In this document: positions 33,960-48,307 of the stretch, piece by piece | Layout: the number at the start of each line of letters is the position of its first letter | Numbering within the stretch: position 1 is the first letter of the stretch | NCBI RefSeq assembly: GCF_000218685.1 | Contig: NW_006763301.1 | Coordinates: 744,001 to 808,000 of the forward strand | Source: Serpula lacrymans var. lacrymans S7.9 | Taxonomy: Eukaryota > Basidiomycota > Agaricomycetes > Boletales > Serpulaceae | Length of the DNA: 64,000 nt | Direction: 5' to 3' | The notes under the pieces: model-generated | Database searches by the model: none | What the model was told of the DNA's origin: nothing | Seen by the model: the letters and a program-made list of their open reading frames with translations, nothing else | Made by a program: the position numbers and the translations under genes

Positions 33960-36660
33960 TCATAGAGAAGGATCAAAGGGTGCAAACACAGTTTTGAAAG
34001 CTTGAGCATCAGCTTTATCGTCTTCCTCAGGTAGCATACAAGCCTTCCAGTCAAAGCGATCGGGAATCCCAAGGACCGATACTAGTACCTGCCTATACGA
34101 AGCTCGTCAGCCAGTGAAACAGCGACGAATGCATGCCTCATCGAAATTCGCTCACCTCCCAAACTGAATACTAAATGGTACACCATCCTTCATGAGATGT
34201 ACCATTTTTCGCCCATCTGGCAAATCCACACGGAAATAGCTTCGCGTGCCTCCTGTACATGCATTCAATGCACCCTCCGCATCCCCTTCGAAATCGATCC
34301 CCGTAGCACGACCCTCGTTCAAAAACGCTTCTTCCACTTTATCTTTCAGTCTGAGAGGGACGGGTACAGCTTGTACATGTGCATGTCCGCCCTTAGTACT
34401 CAGTCGTCCGACCTCAAAGAAGACGGCCGCACAGCTGTGTTTGGCAAACAACCCGCGAAGAGCAGTCTTGTATCTAATAGAATTTTTAATACGGGGCAAT
34501 GTTTCGTTAAATAAAAGACAACATACTTTTCAGTTTCTTCAATAATGGGAGGTGCTATGTCCGCTGGCATGGTAGTATACGTGGGGTGGTGTGTAATGGG
34601 AACGATGAGAACATGGCCCCCTCCAGGTATCGTCGGTAAACTAGGATGCTCTGAGGCCGTCTTTGTAGGGACAATTTGACCTTTTGGTAGTGTCAAATAA
34701 CATTCAGACCCGATAGAAACGATGAGGTGTTTCCTGGACAGAAAAAAATCAATGACCATTTACACTAGCATGAAAGACCCGGACATACGCAATATCCGGA
34801 TTCGATAAACAGAACCAACATTCCCCAGCTATAAAATGACAATCAATACGACACAAAAGTAAGCATTACAGAACTTACGCCCGATCTCCTTGGGAGGGGC
34901 CCGTCGACCGCGACTACCACCCTGTGATGGTTGCTGATTTGCAACGGGACAGTCTTGTATAAAGTGGGCTCCGCTACCGCATGCGCGGCAAACATAACCT
35001 TCACGAGGTTTGCGACCACCTGTATCTCCAACAGCATTACGAGTGGGACAATCACGGACAAGGTGACCAGGCTGCCACAAATTCAGGAAGATCGTTTAAG
35101 TGTAAAAAAAATTGACATACTGTATTGCATATTTTGCACACATAGCCTTCTGGTGGTTTCGATCTCTCAGGACAGTCATTGATAAAGTGCTGAGACAGGC
35201 GGGTTTTAAAAGATATTGATAGTAAAATAATGCGCGCCTACCTCAGTAGAATCACAGCTACGACATTTGTAACCAGGAGGAGGCTTTCCCGTTTCTGCAG
35301 GTGCAGTGTCCCCTAGGATTCATAATTCATAATTGCTGGCTATGATGCGCTACTTTAGACGTACCTATGCGACTACGCTTCTGGCGTACGTCGCCCCAGA
35401 TAAAGTTTGTGCCTTCATCTTGCCCATGCGAACGTTTCGGCGGCCTATAACCTACTTCTGTAAAAGGGTTCTTTGTTGCATTCGTGGGTCGAGATGGGGG
35501 CGCCGATGAAGGTGCGATAGAGAAAGCATAGAACCACTGGGATGCTTAGGTAAATAAATTAAGCGCATGAGAAATAGATAATAACTACTCGTTGTTTCTT
35601 TCCTTCGCTAGGTTCACCTCCAAATGCTCCTAAACTTACAAAACGGCTAACCCGACCTGATTCGTCATCCCAAACAAATGGCTCTCTTTCCCAGAATTTG
35701 GGAGGCTGACCACCAGCCGCGGCTAAATGGTACCTTGGTTTGATTTTACGAGTGACATCATCCAAAGGCTGCGCCCCACTCGAAGCAAGGTCCGGGGAAG
35801 GCAAAGGGGCAGATGTAAGTTGAGTTATACAAGATGGCCATACATTGCTAATAAGGACATCGATTAGTTGAGATGAGGATGCAGTATCTTTAATGGCTGA
35901 TAGAGAGCTGTAATTTTGGTTTTTCGAGGACTTGATAAGGGTGTTGGATAATAAGCGTTCGACGGTGTGAGTGCTGAAAAAGGGAGAAGCAAATCCCTGG
36001 GATATGATGAATATGACGCATATATGCATATATGCATCAAGGTCAAGCTTACAGGTGGCGTTTCAGCTGAGGCATAGACTTCTCTGTTAAATATCCCGCC
36101 CAGACAAGCGATTCGAAGACCATGAGCGGTAGTCATAACCCCCGACTTGTCTAGAGACCGTCAAGACATATTCGCATAATATTGAACATTTAGTGCTTAC
36201 TTAAAAGAAATAGATCTTGACATAGCTCTCCGCCTGTCTTTGCATATTTCTCTATGATAGCCTCGGGTAAGGGGTTGTCACCTTGCATGATGTAACATTT
36301 GAGAGGAACTTCCGAGTGAATGTCATATCACGAGTCAGTTGCGGTATCTGAACAGCATATAATCAGCTAACCTTCTAATTTCCCGCTCATCAATTGTGAT
36401 ATATCGTCCTCTCCACTCTGTACCCCATCCTTCTGGTCTAAAGGGCCGAAAAAATCTCCAATGCAGAGAGCAAAGTCAAACTTGCCATGTTTCGCGTCAA
36501 TGGCCTTGATCTTTGTAAATATATCGCGTATTGAGCCACATGCGGAGCCAACTGTCAAGCTATTTTAATGTCCAATAATGGTGATGAGCGTTGTGAAAAG
36601 GAAGCAAAACATAAGTCCTTACATTTTCACCGGCGAGGAGTTCGTGGTAGTGGACGCCAT
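33960..36660 (-). CDS. DRN1: CWF19-like protein (Drn1/CWF19L1) with three CCHC zinc knuckles
   Basis: From ATG 36660: MASTTTNSSPVKILTVGSAC with the metallophosphatase-like GKFDFALCIGDFFGPLD, then HGLRIACLGGIF and VDVLISNVWPSCI-type blocks (here LIDVLISNVWPSCI). A linker (ESGRVSRFVSLGAFGG) leads to three zinc knuckles: YKCRSCDSTEHFINDCP, YVCKICNTPGHLVRDCP and YVCRACGSGAHFIQDCP. The CwfJ C-terminal HIT-like domain follows: GECWFCLSNPDIAKHLIVSI, GGHVLIVPITHHPT and TKGGHAHVQAVPVP. The last exon, VLGIPDRFDWKACMLPEEDD, ends in TGA at 33960-33962. The family works with the debranching enzyme Dbr1 on excised intron lariats. About ten introns. Confidence 0.93.
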
Positions 36661-39589
36661 TCAAGGACGGCAATTACCGAGGGAGGGTTATCATAAATGG
36701 CAATAGCCGACGCACCAGATGCCGTAACTCTATGCGCCCCTCGTCAGTACGCGCATCTTCGAGCCTCAAAACCTTCGTTGGCACGACTAGGTAAGTAAGC
36801 TACTATGATTGCAATTCATGTTCAAAACACGCATATGTTAGGCTCAGCATCATTTTAATGTATAGTTATATAATTATCGGGTTTCACCTTCGCTTGTAAA
36901 GACCACCGCCAATAACCCAATAGGACTTCAAGCTGGGGCATATTAAAAGCCAGGAATGAGCTGTACGATACGAAAGCTAATTCTATCATGGAACCTCTTG
37001 ACAACTACAGGTCCCCCGGAGCCTAAGTGGCTCCCAGACTTCTATTTCCAATTAACGCGGGCATTGTGTCCAAGTCTTCTGTCTGTCTCCATCAAACACA
37101 AAAGATATATTTTCTGTTCAAAAAAAGCCCCAGCTACGAGGAGAAAAACTACGTTGTTAGGCATGAAGTGCGTTTGTCTTTTCAACCCACTTCGGAAATC
37201 CCCTTAGAAAGAAGGAATGAAGGCCGAAAAGAACCCTGACAATTAAAGCGAAATAGGAGAGCCCTCGGAGTTGGTCGAACGCGTATACCTCACGAGCAGC
37301 AGCGTGGCGTCGTCGCTGATATGAAGTGCATTTATCCATGTAAATTTGGTGGCGAGTACCTCCGGCCGGGCTGTACCTTGTCTTGATATGTTAACACATG
37401 TAACAAGACAAATGGCGCAAGGACCCGTCACAAATTTTGGCTCCCTACGTCCGAAGTATCGTACATAATCGTTGCGAGTCCCCCTTCGGCTTACTCCCCA
37501 GTGCTTAGTTCTGTTCGGTCGCAATGCCGTGAAGAACGAGAGGCTCACTAACGCGGGGGCACATTATGAATGCATTACTCGACTCAGTGCGCAGCTTCCA
37601 TGTCCTGCACCGACACAGTCTAACCTGTCTCCAACTTCATTCCACTGGGTTCCTGGTACGGTATGTGTTGTACTCTGTCACTAGGCCCAGTGCAGCCAGT
37701 AGAAATTATTTTACCTGCCTTATGCATGATTTTAAATGCAGATGCATCACCCTTGTTATGCACTGACAACTCCAATCAGCTGTGACCCTCTAAATGGGCG
37801 CTCAGCGTTCCGCTACCAAATTTAACTGTATGGCTTAACTTGATTCCAACCATGCAACAAACGCCTTGTATTTTGACACAGCGTTGGTAAATCTCGACGG
37901 TCAGACCATAGCCTATCTGCACATGTGCAAGATTTGATCGAGTTTATCTATAGGCACGATACCATTTCCAGGTTCTACTACAGGAGGTTTCACCTGCGAA
38001 GGAAAGCACGGACCAGCTTGACTGATTCAAGTTGGGTTTTACTTAGGTTCACGTGTACGAGAATACTCTCTCAGGATATGAAACTCGCGTGCCGATCATC
38101 TCACGTAGTTGAGGGCCTGATCGGCCCAAATCTCGCTTGCTCCCAACTCAACTTAGTAACTTACCCAGTGCTCAGTTCGATGGTGGTATCAAGGAGAACA
38201 ACGATCGCATGCGACTTACGCAGGGACAGGACTATAGCCTCTGGACATAGATGCGAGCAACATGTCATCCCCGATATCAGTTGGTCACCCTACTTGTTTA
38301 TTCCTAGCACAATAGTAATGGGGTAAGATAGCGGTAAGATTCACAACTGGAGCTGCCCATAGTAGATAACCAATGATCTGACTCCAGCTCAGCAGTATTA
38401 CGAATGATGGACTATTCTCGTTGCGACGCGCCAGTGCCGGTGCCAGCGGCCTGACCATGGGTACTCACTTATGTGAAATAGTACCAATTCAATAGGCCAT
38501 ACAAAACGTCGAGATCCTCATGCTATCTGAAGGCGTGTATGATCCGGCAGCGTTCTCTGATTTGACAAGTAGGGGAAAGGTCGGAGGTAGAGGGCTGATG
38601 AAGTTGTCGTCAATCTATGGACACGGCCTTTAGACAACAAGACGAGAATAAGAAAATAAGGACGTGCCAGTGGTATGGGATAATTCTACTTACTACCTTG
38701 GGTACGTCACAATTAATCAGGAACCGGAGTATGCACACGAGAGCGTTGTCAACTCGGACTGACGTGACCGGAGGATTCCCTGTTGGATCTGGCAATCAAT
38801 CCATTCGACTGGATAATTAAGTACTAAAGTTAACCCGAGGGGGGAGCAAATCGGAGGAACGAGACGTATCCAGTGGTACGGTAAGGGTTTAGCTATCCAA
38901 AGGTGGGTGGCATGTGCACGAAGACCAAGGGCCTTTGATGAATTCAAGGCGACGGCCAAGGTACGAAAATAAAACAACAATACAAGAGAACTCACACCCC
39001 ATAGCTACATTCACACCGATACTGTGGGTCTTTGAGGCACGTCGTCGTGCCTATCTGGATCTATAGTTGAGGCCTTGAGGGACGCAAAGGCAGTGCGGAG
39101 AGAAGCTTGACATGACCCAAGATAGCAAATGGCAGAAGTGCATGGGGATCGATAGGTACAGATGGAAAAGAATATAAGGAAATATGTCGGCGAGAGAGGT
39201 GGCAGAGCGCCAAGTGACATATTGGGAACAAAGACGTGGGTAAAGATGGCAATCCCGTCCTGGCGGTATGCCTTCAAGCGACACCTGCCTATTCGGTTGG
39301 TCTTCTGGGGCCATTGTTCCACACGGGCACATCCCATCTCATGGATGCTGCCGTTCTATATTTTCTCTGTGCCTTTACTCTCTCCTTCTTTCCTGTCTTT
39401 CTTTCCTCACCATCTTTTTTTCTCGCACCGGGACCTGGTTTGACGCCTCGCAGGAACGAGCCTCAGCCGTCTTATATATTTAACGAGGTTTCGTTTCTGT
39501 GATCTCCTCACCAGCAGCGGTGTCGAGCGATCTCCACCTCTAGGGCACCTCCTAATAATCCGACCTCTGTAGCCTTCTTACTGAGAACT
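36661..39589. other. Gene-poor stretch, 2.9 kb
   Basis: Short frames on both strands have no recognisable domain or codon-like composition. The two stretches near 38658 and 38865 share a loose CAGTGGTA/CACG pattern, too weak to call a repeat. The 39340-39430 pyrimidine-rich part is likely promoter sequence for the esterase. Confidence 0.4.
39473..39480 (+). promoter_or_regulatory. TATA-like box of the carboxylesterase gene
   Basis: TATATATT about 110 bp upstream of the ATG at 39590. Confidence 0.4.
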
Positions 39590-41562
39590 ATGGTTGCTCT
39601 CTTTGCCTTCGCCTCGTCTTTGCTGCTCGCGTCAACAGCCTGGGCGTCTCCTCTGCGGAATCCTGACCCCAGACTGTCGTTCCCACCGCTCAGCCCCACC
39701 TCCCTCCTCTGCGACATACCCTTCGTGAAAGCGTTTCTTTGTCCACGAGATGGCTCTCTGGGATTATCGGTCAATACCCCATTGGGCACTGCACAAGGCA
39801 CTGTCGACGTCCCAAATGTCAACAGATACGCAGTCCGATATGCCTCCGCTGATCGATGGGCACCGTCCACTGTGGCCACCACGTGGGAACTTCCGTGAGC
39901 CGATCTTCCATCACGTCTATAGCGCGTTGTACTGAACTTGAGAAACAGAAACGGCTCCACCAATGCCTCTGCTCTCCCTCTGATGTGTCCACAGCCGGAT
40001 GTGGACCAGTCTTCCTTTTCGGAGGATTGTTTGTCTATGATCATCTATGTGCCAAATACCCTCACTGCAGTGAGCGGTGTTCCAACTCTCGCGTGGTTCG
40101 TTGAATTCAAGTTTTGACGTCTCTACGTACCATGTATCTAACGTCAATTTTGATGACAGGATACACGGAGGCTCTTTCATGGTCGGATCAGCAACGGACC
40201 CAGGGCTTGATGGTTCTAACCTTGCCATTGCAACCAATTCAATCGTTGCAGTCATTCAATATCGTCTGGGAGCTGTAAGTTACTTGCGTCAATAATGTAA
40301 AATAGTACTCATGCGGGAAAATCACAGCTTGGATTTATTTCCCCGAACGGAAACACTAACCTTGGTCTCAAAGATGCTGTCAATGCACTTGAATTTTTGA
40401 GCCAGGTTCTTCCTAGCTTTGGAGGTGACGCTTCAAAAGTTACAGTTGCTGGACAGAGTAGCGGCGCGAACATGATCAGGGCCTTACTTGCGGTTCCTTC
40501 TGCCGACTCGCTCTTCCAGTCGGCTATTCTCCAGTCGGACCCGATGGTTCGTTGTTTTACACTTCAAGTCGTAACCGTGTCGCTTAATAATCTGATTATA
40601 CAGGATTACGGGTTCTTATCTGTTGCTGACCAGAATCAACTGCAAGATTATTTCACTCCCATGTTGAATTGCACCTCCACCGATGTTGCCTGCTTAAACG
40701 GCTTGAATGCTTATGATATCGTCAACAGCGCGGGAATGTCGTTTTACAGCAACGCCTACACAGTCGTTCCAGCGGCCGCCCAGTCTGAGCCTATGCGAGT
40801 GGTCACTGACGGTACTTTCATCACTTCTACTCTCGACTCCACTTCGCCTTTCCCCAAAGTCACAAAGCCCATCTTGCTTTCAAATGTCCTTGATGAGGCA
40901 GGCTACACTATTTATGGCTCTTTCCCGGACGCTGTTCCTGAAGCAGAATACAATTTAGTCGTCAACGGTACATTCGGTGCCCAGCGCACTAACACTCTCG
41001 TGACCTCCAACTTATACGTCTCGCAAGCCGAGGAGAGTACTATAACCGACTTCAGGCCTCAGCTACAATCACTTGGAACCGACTCTGTATGGCGTTGTGC
41101 GACATGGACCTTCGCTAGGAATTGGGTGCAGAACGGTGGAAGTGCCTATGTCGGGCTTTACGTCGTTGGCGCGAGCTATCCCGGAAACTCTGCTGTATCG
41201 TATTGCACCGAATCTGGCGTTGTATGTCACCAAGATGACATTGAGATAGTTGTACGTGGACTCTCTTTTTATCTGGTCCATTCACTTTAATTTATGACTT
41301 TCGCATGTAGTTCGGCACCGTGCCAAGTCCAGATTCTGCCCAGTCTTCTTTGATTACTGAGATGCAAGCACGCTATCAATCCTTCATGACCACGGGTAAC
41401 CCAAACCCGTCGGGTTCCTCATATTCAAACTGGGGTGTAGCAACTACTTCCGACGTGAACGCCATTCTCCTCGGTGCCTCTGGCCTCGCTCCTGTTGGCG
41501 CCTGTACTCCCAGTTTTTGGGGTACCTCGGTGGAATACGACTACCAAGTGTATAACATCTAG
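39590..41562 (+). CDS. Secreted type-B carboxylesterase/lipase
   Basis: The N-terminus MVALFAFASSLLLASTAWA is a clear signal peptide. Downstream come VNTPLGTAQGTVDVPNVNRY, EDCLSMIIYVP, WIHGGSFMVGSA (oxyanion hole HGGSF), GLKDAVNALEFL, VTVAGQSSGANM with the nucleophile Ser, SNVLDEAGYTIYG (acid residue) and VCHQDDIEIVFG (catalytic His). The nucleophile elbow is GQSSG rather than the usual GESAG. Several N-x-S/T sites (for example NGSTN) fit secretion. It likely hydrolyses esters or lipids outside the cell. Introns lie near 39900-39950, 40095-40160, 40275-40327, 40544-40603 and 41251-41310. The stop is TAG at 41560-41562. Confidence 0.92.
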
Positions 41563-41996
41563 AAGAAGAAAACTTCCCCTTCTTACTCTGAACTCTCATC
41601 GATGACAACCCGATCAAAATCGACTGTGCTGTATCACGACTAGAGCAAAGACTTTATAATTTTGGACCCTCTTCTACCATTAATGCCGTTTGTTCTTTTA
41701 CATCTTTTCACCTTATTCTCTATTTAGCTTAATGTTTCTTTGCTGGGATGGATTCATAACCTGTAGCCCTTTATCTGTGTTTTTACTCGATGCCTTTTGT
41801 AGCCATGACCAAATACTTACCAGTAAAGCAATTTTATACCTGTATTCGTTGTTTCTTCGCTTTTGACACCAAATTTCCCTCGTCATTGCATGTAGGAAAT
41901 GCACTTATGGTTGATACGAATAGATGAATGTATTGTTAGTTCCTAATGAACCGAGAGTAAAAGATCGCTACAGTCCACATAAATATGGTATGTAAA
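41563..41996. other. Convergent 3' flank, 434 bp
   Basis: Sequence between the stops of the esterase and the Nudix gene. No gene seen. Confidence 0.5.
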
Positions 41997-43279
41997 TTAT
42001 AACTTTGGTCCTGGTTCCATCACAGTCACAGCCTGGATGTCAGTAAAAATGTCGAAATTCCGCTTCAGATGAATCTCATGGAAAATCTGAAAGGGGAGCA
42101 GCGGGTCATTTCTTAGTACTGGGCAAGCCAAATAAAAAGTACTTACATCTCCCTTGCGTCTTACTAACGATCGGTGCAGGCGTCCTTTGGGTCCACCCCG
42201 AGTCTCATCGCCCTCATAGGCAAAGATTTCACGACCCTCTTCGTCGCGAACACGACTGACTCTCGGGTTGATGACCATCTGACCAAAGCCACCACGCGAC
42301 AATCTCGTGACGGTCTCCCTTTGGTCCTGCGTATTGATGTGCCCAGTCAACAGTGATCGTAGCGTTTCTACAATATAGTACTGAGGTGGTAGAAACGATA
42401 TCTTCCCAGCCCTGAACTCCTCCATCGCAGTGTTTACATTGACAAACCGAGCAGCTATGACTTCTTGGGCCCCATCTGGGGTGGGGAGTTGGTCTTCCTT
42501 ATCTCCTCCTGAGAACCCTGTCGAAGAAGACCCTGGAAGGAAAGCAACAAAAAATTGTGTGCGAAAGCGTCTGCGGACAGAGGCAGTGAGAACGATCTCA
42601 TAGGTGTCAAGACATAGGCAAAGTACGGTACCTAGGTACTATTGGCGGTGTAACCCAGATGGTGAAAGGCAGTAAAGCACCGATGTCAACTTTGAAATGA
42701 TGTTTGGATAAGAATGACTGGAAATCGAGCTTCTGTTCGTGAACAGCTTTCCGTGCCTCGTTGATCACAGTGCTGCTCAGTCTGATTGGATTGCTCGAGG
42801 AGGCAAAGAGAACGCCTGATTCCTCGAAAGTCTCTCGTATGGCAGTCATCGCCAACGAACTGTCCTGTTTTGCATCGTAGTTTCCACCTGGAAAGACCTT
42901 GACAGTGATCGTGAGTGCTGTACATATCAGTTTGTCAGATGAAAAATGGCCTAACATGTATACCGCCGAACGCGCGCGCCTTTGGATTCCGGTGTACAAG
43001 CAAAATCTCGTTCCGTTCATTGATGACGACGAGACTCGCAGACGGCCGAGGTTCTGATAAGATACGTTGGCTTTCCCCTGACTTCACCGAGGCGGACATA
43101 TGTATGGACCGAGACGTTTGCGGGGATTGTTGGAAACGGACAAGTGGTGTTAGATATGATGTTAGATATGACTGGCAGCGAGGAGTGCGCGTACGCTTAT
43201 GAACAGATGATGACGGGGGTAAACCGCGACACAGCCCAAGTCTGAAATACCCGGAACTTGAAAGCGCAGAAATAGCCAT
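41997..43279 (-). CDS. Nudix hydrolase, NUDT19/RHP2-like
   Basis: The minus-strand product from ATG 43279 has an Arg/Ser-rich leader of about 60 residues (possible mitochondrial signal) with a second Met at SIHMSASVKSG. It continues PSASLVVINERNEILLVHRN and AFGGIHVFPGG, joined through an intron with donor GTTAGG. The Nudix box follows: GGNYDAKQDS...AIRETFEESGVLFA (REtxEExG complete). The C-terminal half (QEVIAARFVNVNTAMEEFRA, LPPQYYIVETL) is typical of the NUDT19 group, which cleaves CoA or similar nucleotides. The last exon ends TVMEPGPKL with TAA at 41997-41999. Confidence 0.88.
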
Positions 43280-46200
43280 AACTTACTAGTATTCGCGGGT
43301 ACTAGTAGGCTCGCATTTACATGCACAGATATGAAAATAACCGAAAGCTGTAATCACAAAAGATTACTGAGCGATGCTATCCATAAGGATGAGCTTGAAC
43401 GTTGAACCGAGGTCTAGCAAGCCACGTTTTTCGGTGTCCCATCCCATACAATTACGTTACATTATTATTCACAGCCCTCGATTTGCTCCGGCTTTCACTG
43501 GCAGCGCTTCGGCGTTCTCTACGCCCAACATGCAAAGATGGACTCTGAATAGCATATCATCCGCGCCAGGTCTTCTAGTGCGACGTCGACGACGTGGCGG
43601 CTCTACTCAATACACGTCGATGATTAGATGGGTCCGCCTTCTGAAACGACAGTCCTAGGAGCCGCAGAGGCTGTGCTTTTTGGTGGGCTGCAGCGGTCAG
43701 TAAGTGATTTTCCCCCTCGGGGCTTCCTTACAAATGGTATTAACTCATAGGCATGAGTATGTGCGGGCAAACCTAATTCGATGCCTCCAGTCACAGCATA
43801 CTTACAGCCCCTTCGAAAAGATATAACAAAATCCTCCGGTCAATACGCATCGGCAAGTCGAACGCGTAATAACTAGTCAATCTCCGGCGCAGCAGAAAAC
43901 ATATCATATCTAGCCCTGCCGCAAGAACTTTGGCCTGAGTAGTCTCGTGCTTACCGATCCATGGCTGCGTGAGCGATCAATCGAACCTAGTACCTCATAT
44001 TTTTCAGTCCCCTCGTTCTGACGAATCTTGATATGTGCCGCTGGTGTCCATTGAGAGGACATTGCCCGCGGCATGAGTAGTACGTCAATGATAGTTCTGA
44101 ATGACTTTTGTGCTTGTGTGTTGACAAGTCCAACCTTTCCCACAGATTACAACTTTTCTTCATGGCTACTCCACTTCCTCATCAAAACGCTCGTTGTTCA
44201 CAGCTTTGACCGTGTCCAAACTAAGTCATATATCACCCCCTGGTGTGAGGTATATTTTTCTTTGATGCTCAGCTTGTGGTTTCCGTCAACTTTTGCAGAA
44301 AGATCCGTGACCGCCGAAGCGCTGCACTACTATATTCCCGCGTCTACCTCGATCGGATCGATTACTTTCCGGCCGTTGTTGAGAACTACCAATGGAACGC
44401 TGGAACTCGCCAAATTTTTCACAGGTAGTCGGACATGATGGTAGCAATGTTCATTTAGCCAATACTGGAAAATCGAATTGGTGTCTTATTGTTCCAGGCG
44501 TGGCTGCGGGACTGGGAAACAAGGACAGCTTAGCCGTTACAGATTCATCGTCTGCCAACTTTTTCTCGGGCGGAGATCATGGCAACAAAACCCATCCGAC
44601 CAGTGTTGGAAAAATTATACTATCTCTTGTCAATCGACAGCGATGGATCTGAAGCGTAGTTGGTAGTATGCATATTATGTTATGGAAAGCTCTATTCTGA
44701 TTTTCTATTTTTTTTCTGACAGCAAAACAACATGATGAACTGGCTCACAATGGCTCAAGCGGTATATTCCTAAGACCTTTAGAGCCGTAATCTCAATTAT
44801 CACAGTGGCAAGATAGGTTTAGCCGATATCGGGAATAGGAATCAGTTCAATGACAGTCGATGGTTACGCAAGTAGGACTCAAGGGCAGCTCGACTGGGGG
44901 GAAATTCCTCTTCCTTGCTAATTTTATTTGGTTCGGCGGGGATCATCCGACCAGTGCTAGGAAATGGCTCCGACACTCGCCAGTCAATTATGATGGACCT
45001 GAAGCGTGTTCATTAGTGGCATGTATACTATGTAATGCACTTTGTTTCTCGTGGCAGACATGATGGACTGGCTCAGGACGGCTCGAATTGGCCATCTCAT
45101 AGATCTTTGCTGTCACAATTCTCCAATTTAACAATAAAGGGGTTTCATTCACCTCATGTTTACAGTTTTACAGCATAGGTCCAGTCCTTCTTATGATATG
45201 GAGTAACCCCTGGTCTCGAATACGGTATATCTGTTATCGAACTTCTGTACAAGTTGGTGACACCCGAACATAACAGCCCCTCCGCTGTGATCGATGAAGT
45301 ATCTGTGACAATAGAACTCGTCTAATTTCGAAAGTAAAATTCCTGCCGCCAGATCATTCTCAGCGCAGGTGTAATTTAGCTGTAACAGGTATGTCCTAGC
45401 TCGTAATATCCCGGTACGATAACTGTCGTGCTTTTTACATTATGTTGTCCCATAACAACGGCTGGCTCTCTGAAGGTCCGCCGGTGATTATCATTATCAT
45501 GGAAAGGTGCTCTGGAAAAGTGTCAATTTTATACCAACGTGAACTAGCTCAAGGCGGTTCAAGTTGAATATTCATTGGATCCGTATTGGGATAGCTTCGT
45601 GACCCTGGATGAAATACCTACCTACCATCTGCGCTCTTGATCTTTCGGAACAAAGTTCCTAGTGCAAATCTGGGTGAGATCTCTCGTTGAAGTTGAACAC
45701 TTTTTCTACGCTGAGAACTATGTTCCACGGGCTGTGGATACAGCCCCCGTGTGTTTCATTCACTCCGATTTCAAAGCAACTTCGAGTTAATTTGGAGCAG
45801 GATCCCAGATCCCCCTCTCGATATTTACAGTCAACCAAATCTCCTGCGCCCAGTCAGCTACAGTCTCGTCATTGTACTACTAGGTCTGTCCTGGCTTATA
45901 GCGCTTCAATGACACGTTACAGTTATCGTACTTCTCATGGATGCGTATCCGTAACGACTGATCTCGAGATTTCTCTTAGGAAGTTCACCAGCTAGTTTTA
46001 ATTTGTTGAAATGATAAACATTTCTTTACTATGTTACCGTAACGGCACTTGGAGTTGTCAGGTTGGGGCTCCAGCCTACTTCTATGATTGGGAACTTTAT
46101 CACCTGCCGACACCAGTATTTTATGCCTTCATTAAATTGCCGCTAAGTAACCTGTGAGATTTTAATCGTCCCTGAGGGAGAACCCCTAACCAGTCAAAGT

Positions 46201-46579
46201 GTAATAAAGGTCTCACCTGCTACTAGTACCTAACCTACCACCGTTGAGTGGCCGTCATAAATTTTTCCTGGTACGAGTCCTACTCGCTGACATGGAATTT
46301 GACCGTAGCGTTGGCAGCAGGCTTTTGAAACCTCTTGAAACTAGTAGTTGGTAGTTGGTGCAGCCACCACCAGTCTGGGCATTTACCGAAACTAAGTACC
46401 AAGTTGTGGCAGTGCTCCGCACCGTGACTTCTTCCACCACCGCCGGCGGCAGACCCACTTTTCGACGCGAATATTACCTTCGTTTTGCTCTCACTGGCAG
46501 CAGAAGCTCCTGAGCCTTTTGTATTATTCTATCTGCATTTCGTTATTTGCTTGGCGACTGAGCTGAATCTTCACAAAAC
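43280..46579. other. Gene-poor stretch, 3.3 kb, with decayed repeats
   Basis: No intact gene is supported. Islands that read protein-like for a short distance include 44297-44430 (KIRDRRSAALLYSRVYLDR) and 45690-45910, where a frame ending SYSLVIVLLGLSWLIALQ looks like a membrane helix but is preceded by stops. Imperfect repeats are listed separately. Confidence 0.4.
44555..45092 (+). repeat. Two diverged direct repeat units
   Basis: The unit at about 44555-44762 and the unit at about 44913-45092 share GATCAT...CATCCGACCAGTG, a GATGGAYCTGAAGCGT block and an ACATGATG.ACTGGCTCA end. A shorter third end occurs near 45540-45575 (GAACTAGCTCAAGGCGGTTC). Identity is moderate, so these are old copies. 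Confidence 0.5.
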
Positions 46580-48081
<1,502 letters not shown>

Positions 48082-48307
48082 AATTCAAAGTACTACATAC
48101 TCGACTGAAATCTTCCTATGTAATCTTGCATACTGCAAAACCCTAAGGTGCTTGAAGCCCCTGATACGGGTTACGCATCACGTGATCCAATATGTAGGGC
48201 GTTTCTTAGTCAGCACGAGCTACCATTTAAGATCGAGCCGTAACTGCAGGTAAACGCTCGTCTCACTTGGCTTTTCACCTTTTTCCCCAATTAGAGGTTC
48301 ATCTGGG

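Noticed and set aside
38650..38950. Two loosely similar segments sharing CAGTGGTA and CACG words
   Set aside because: Similarity too weak to separate from chance without computation.
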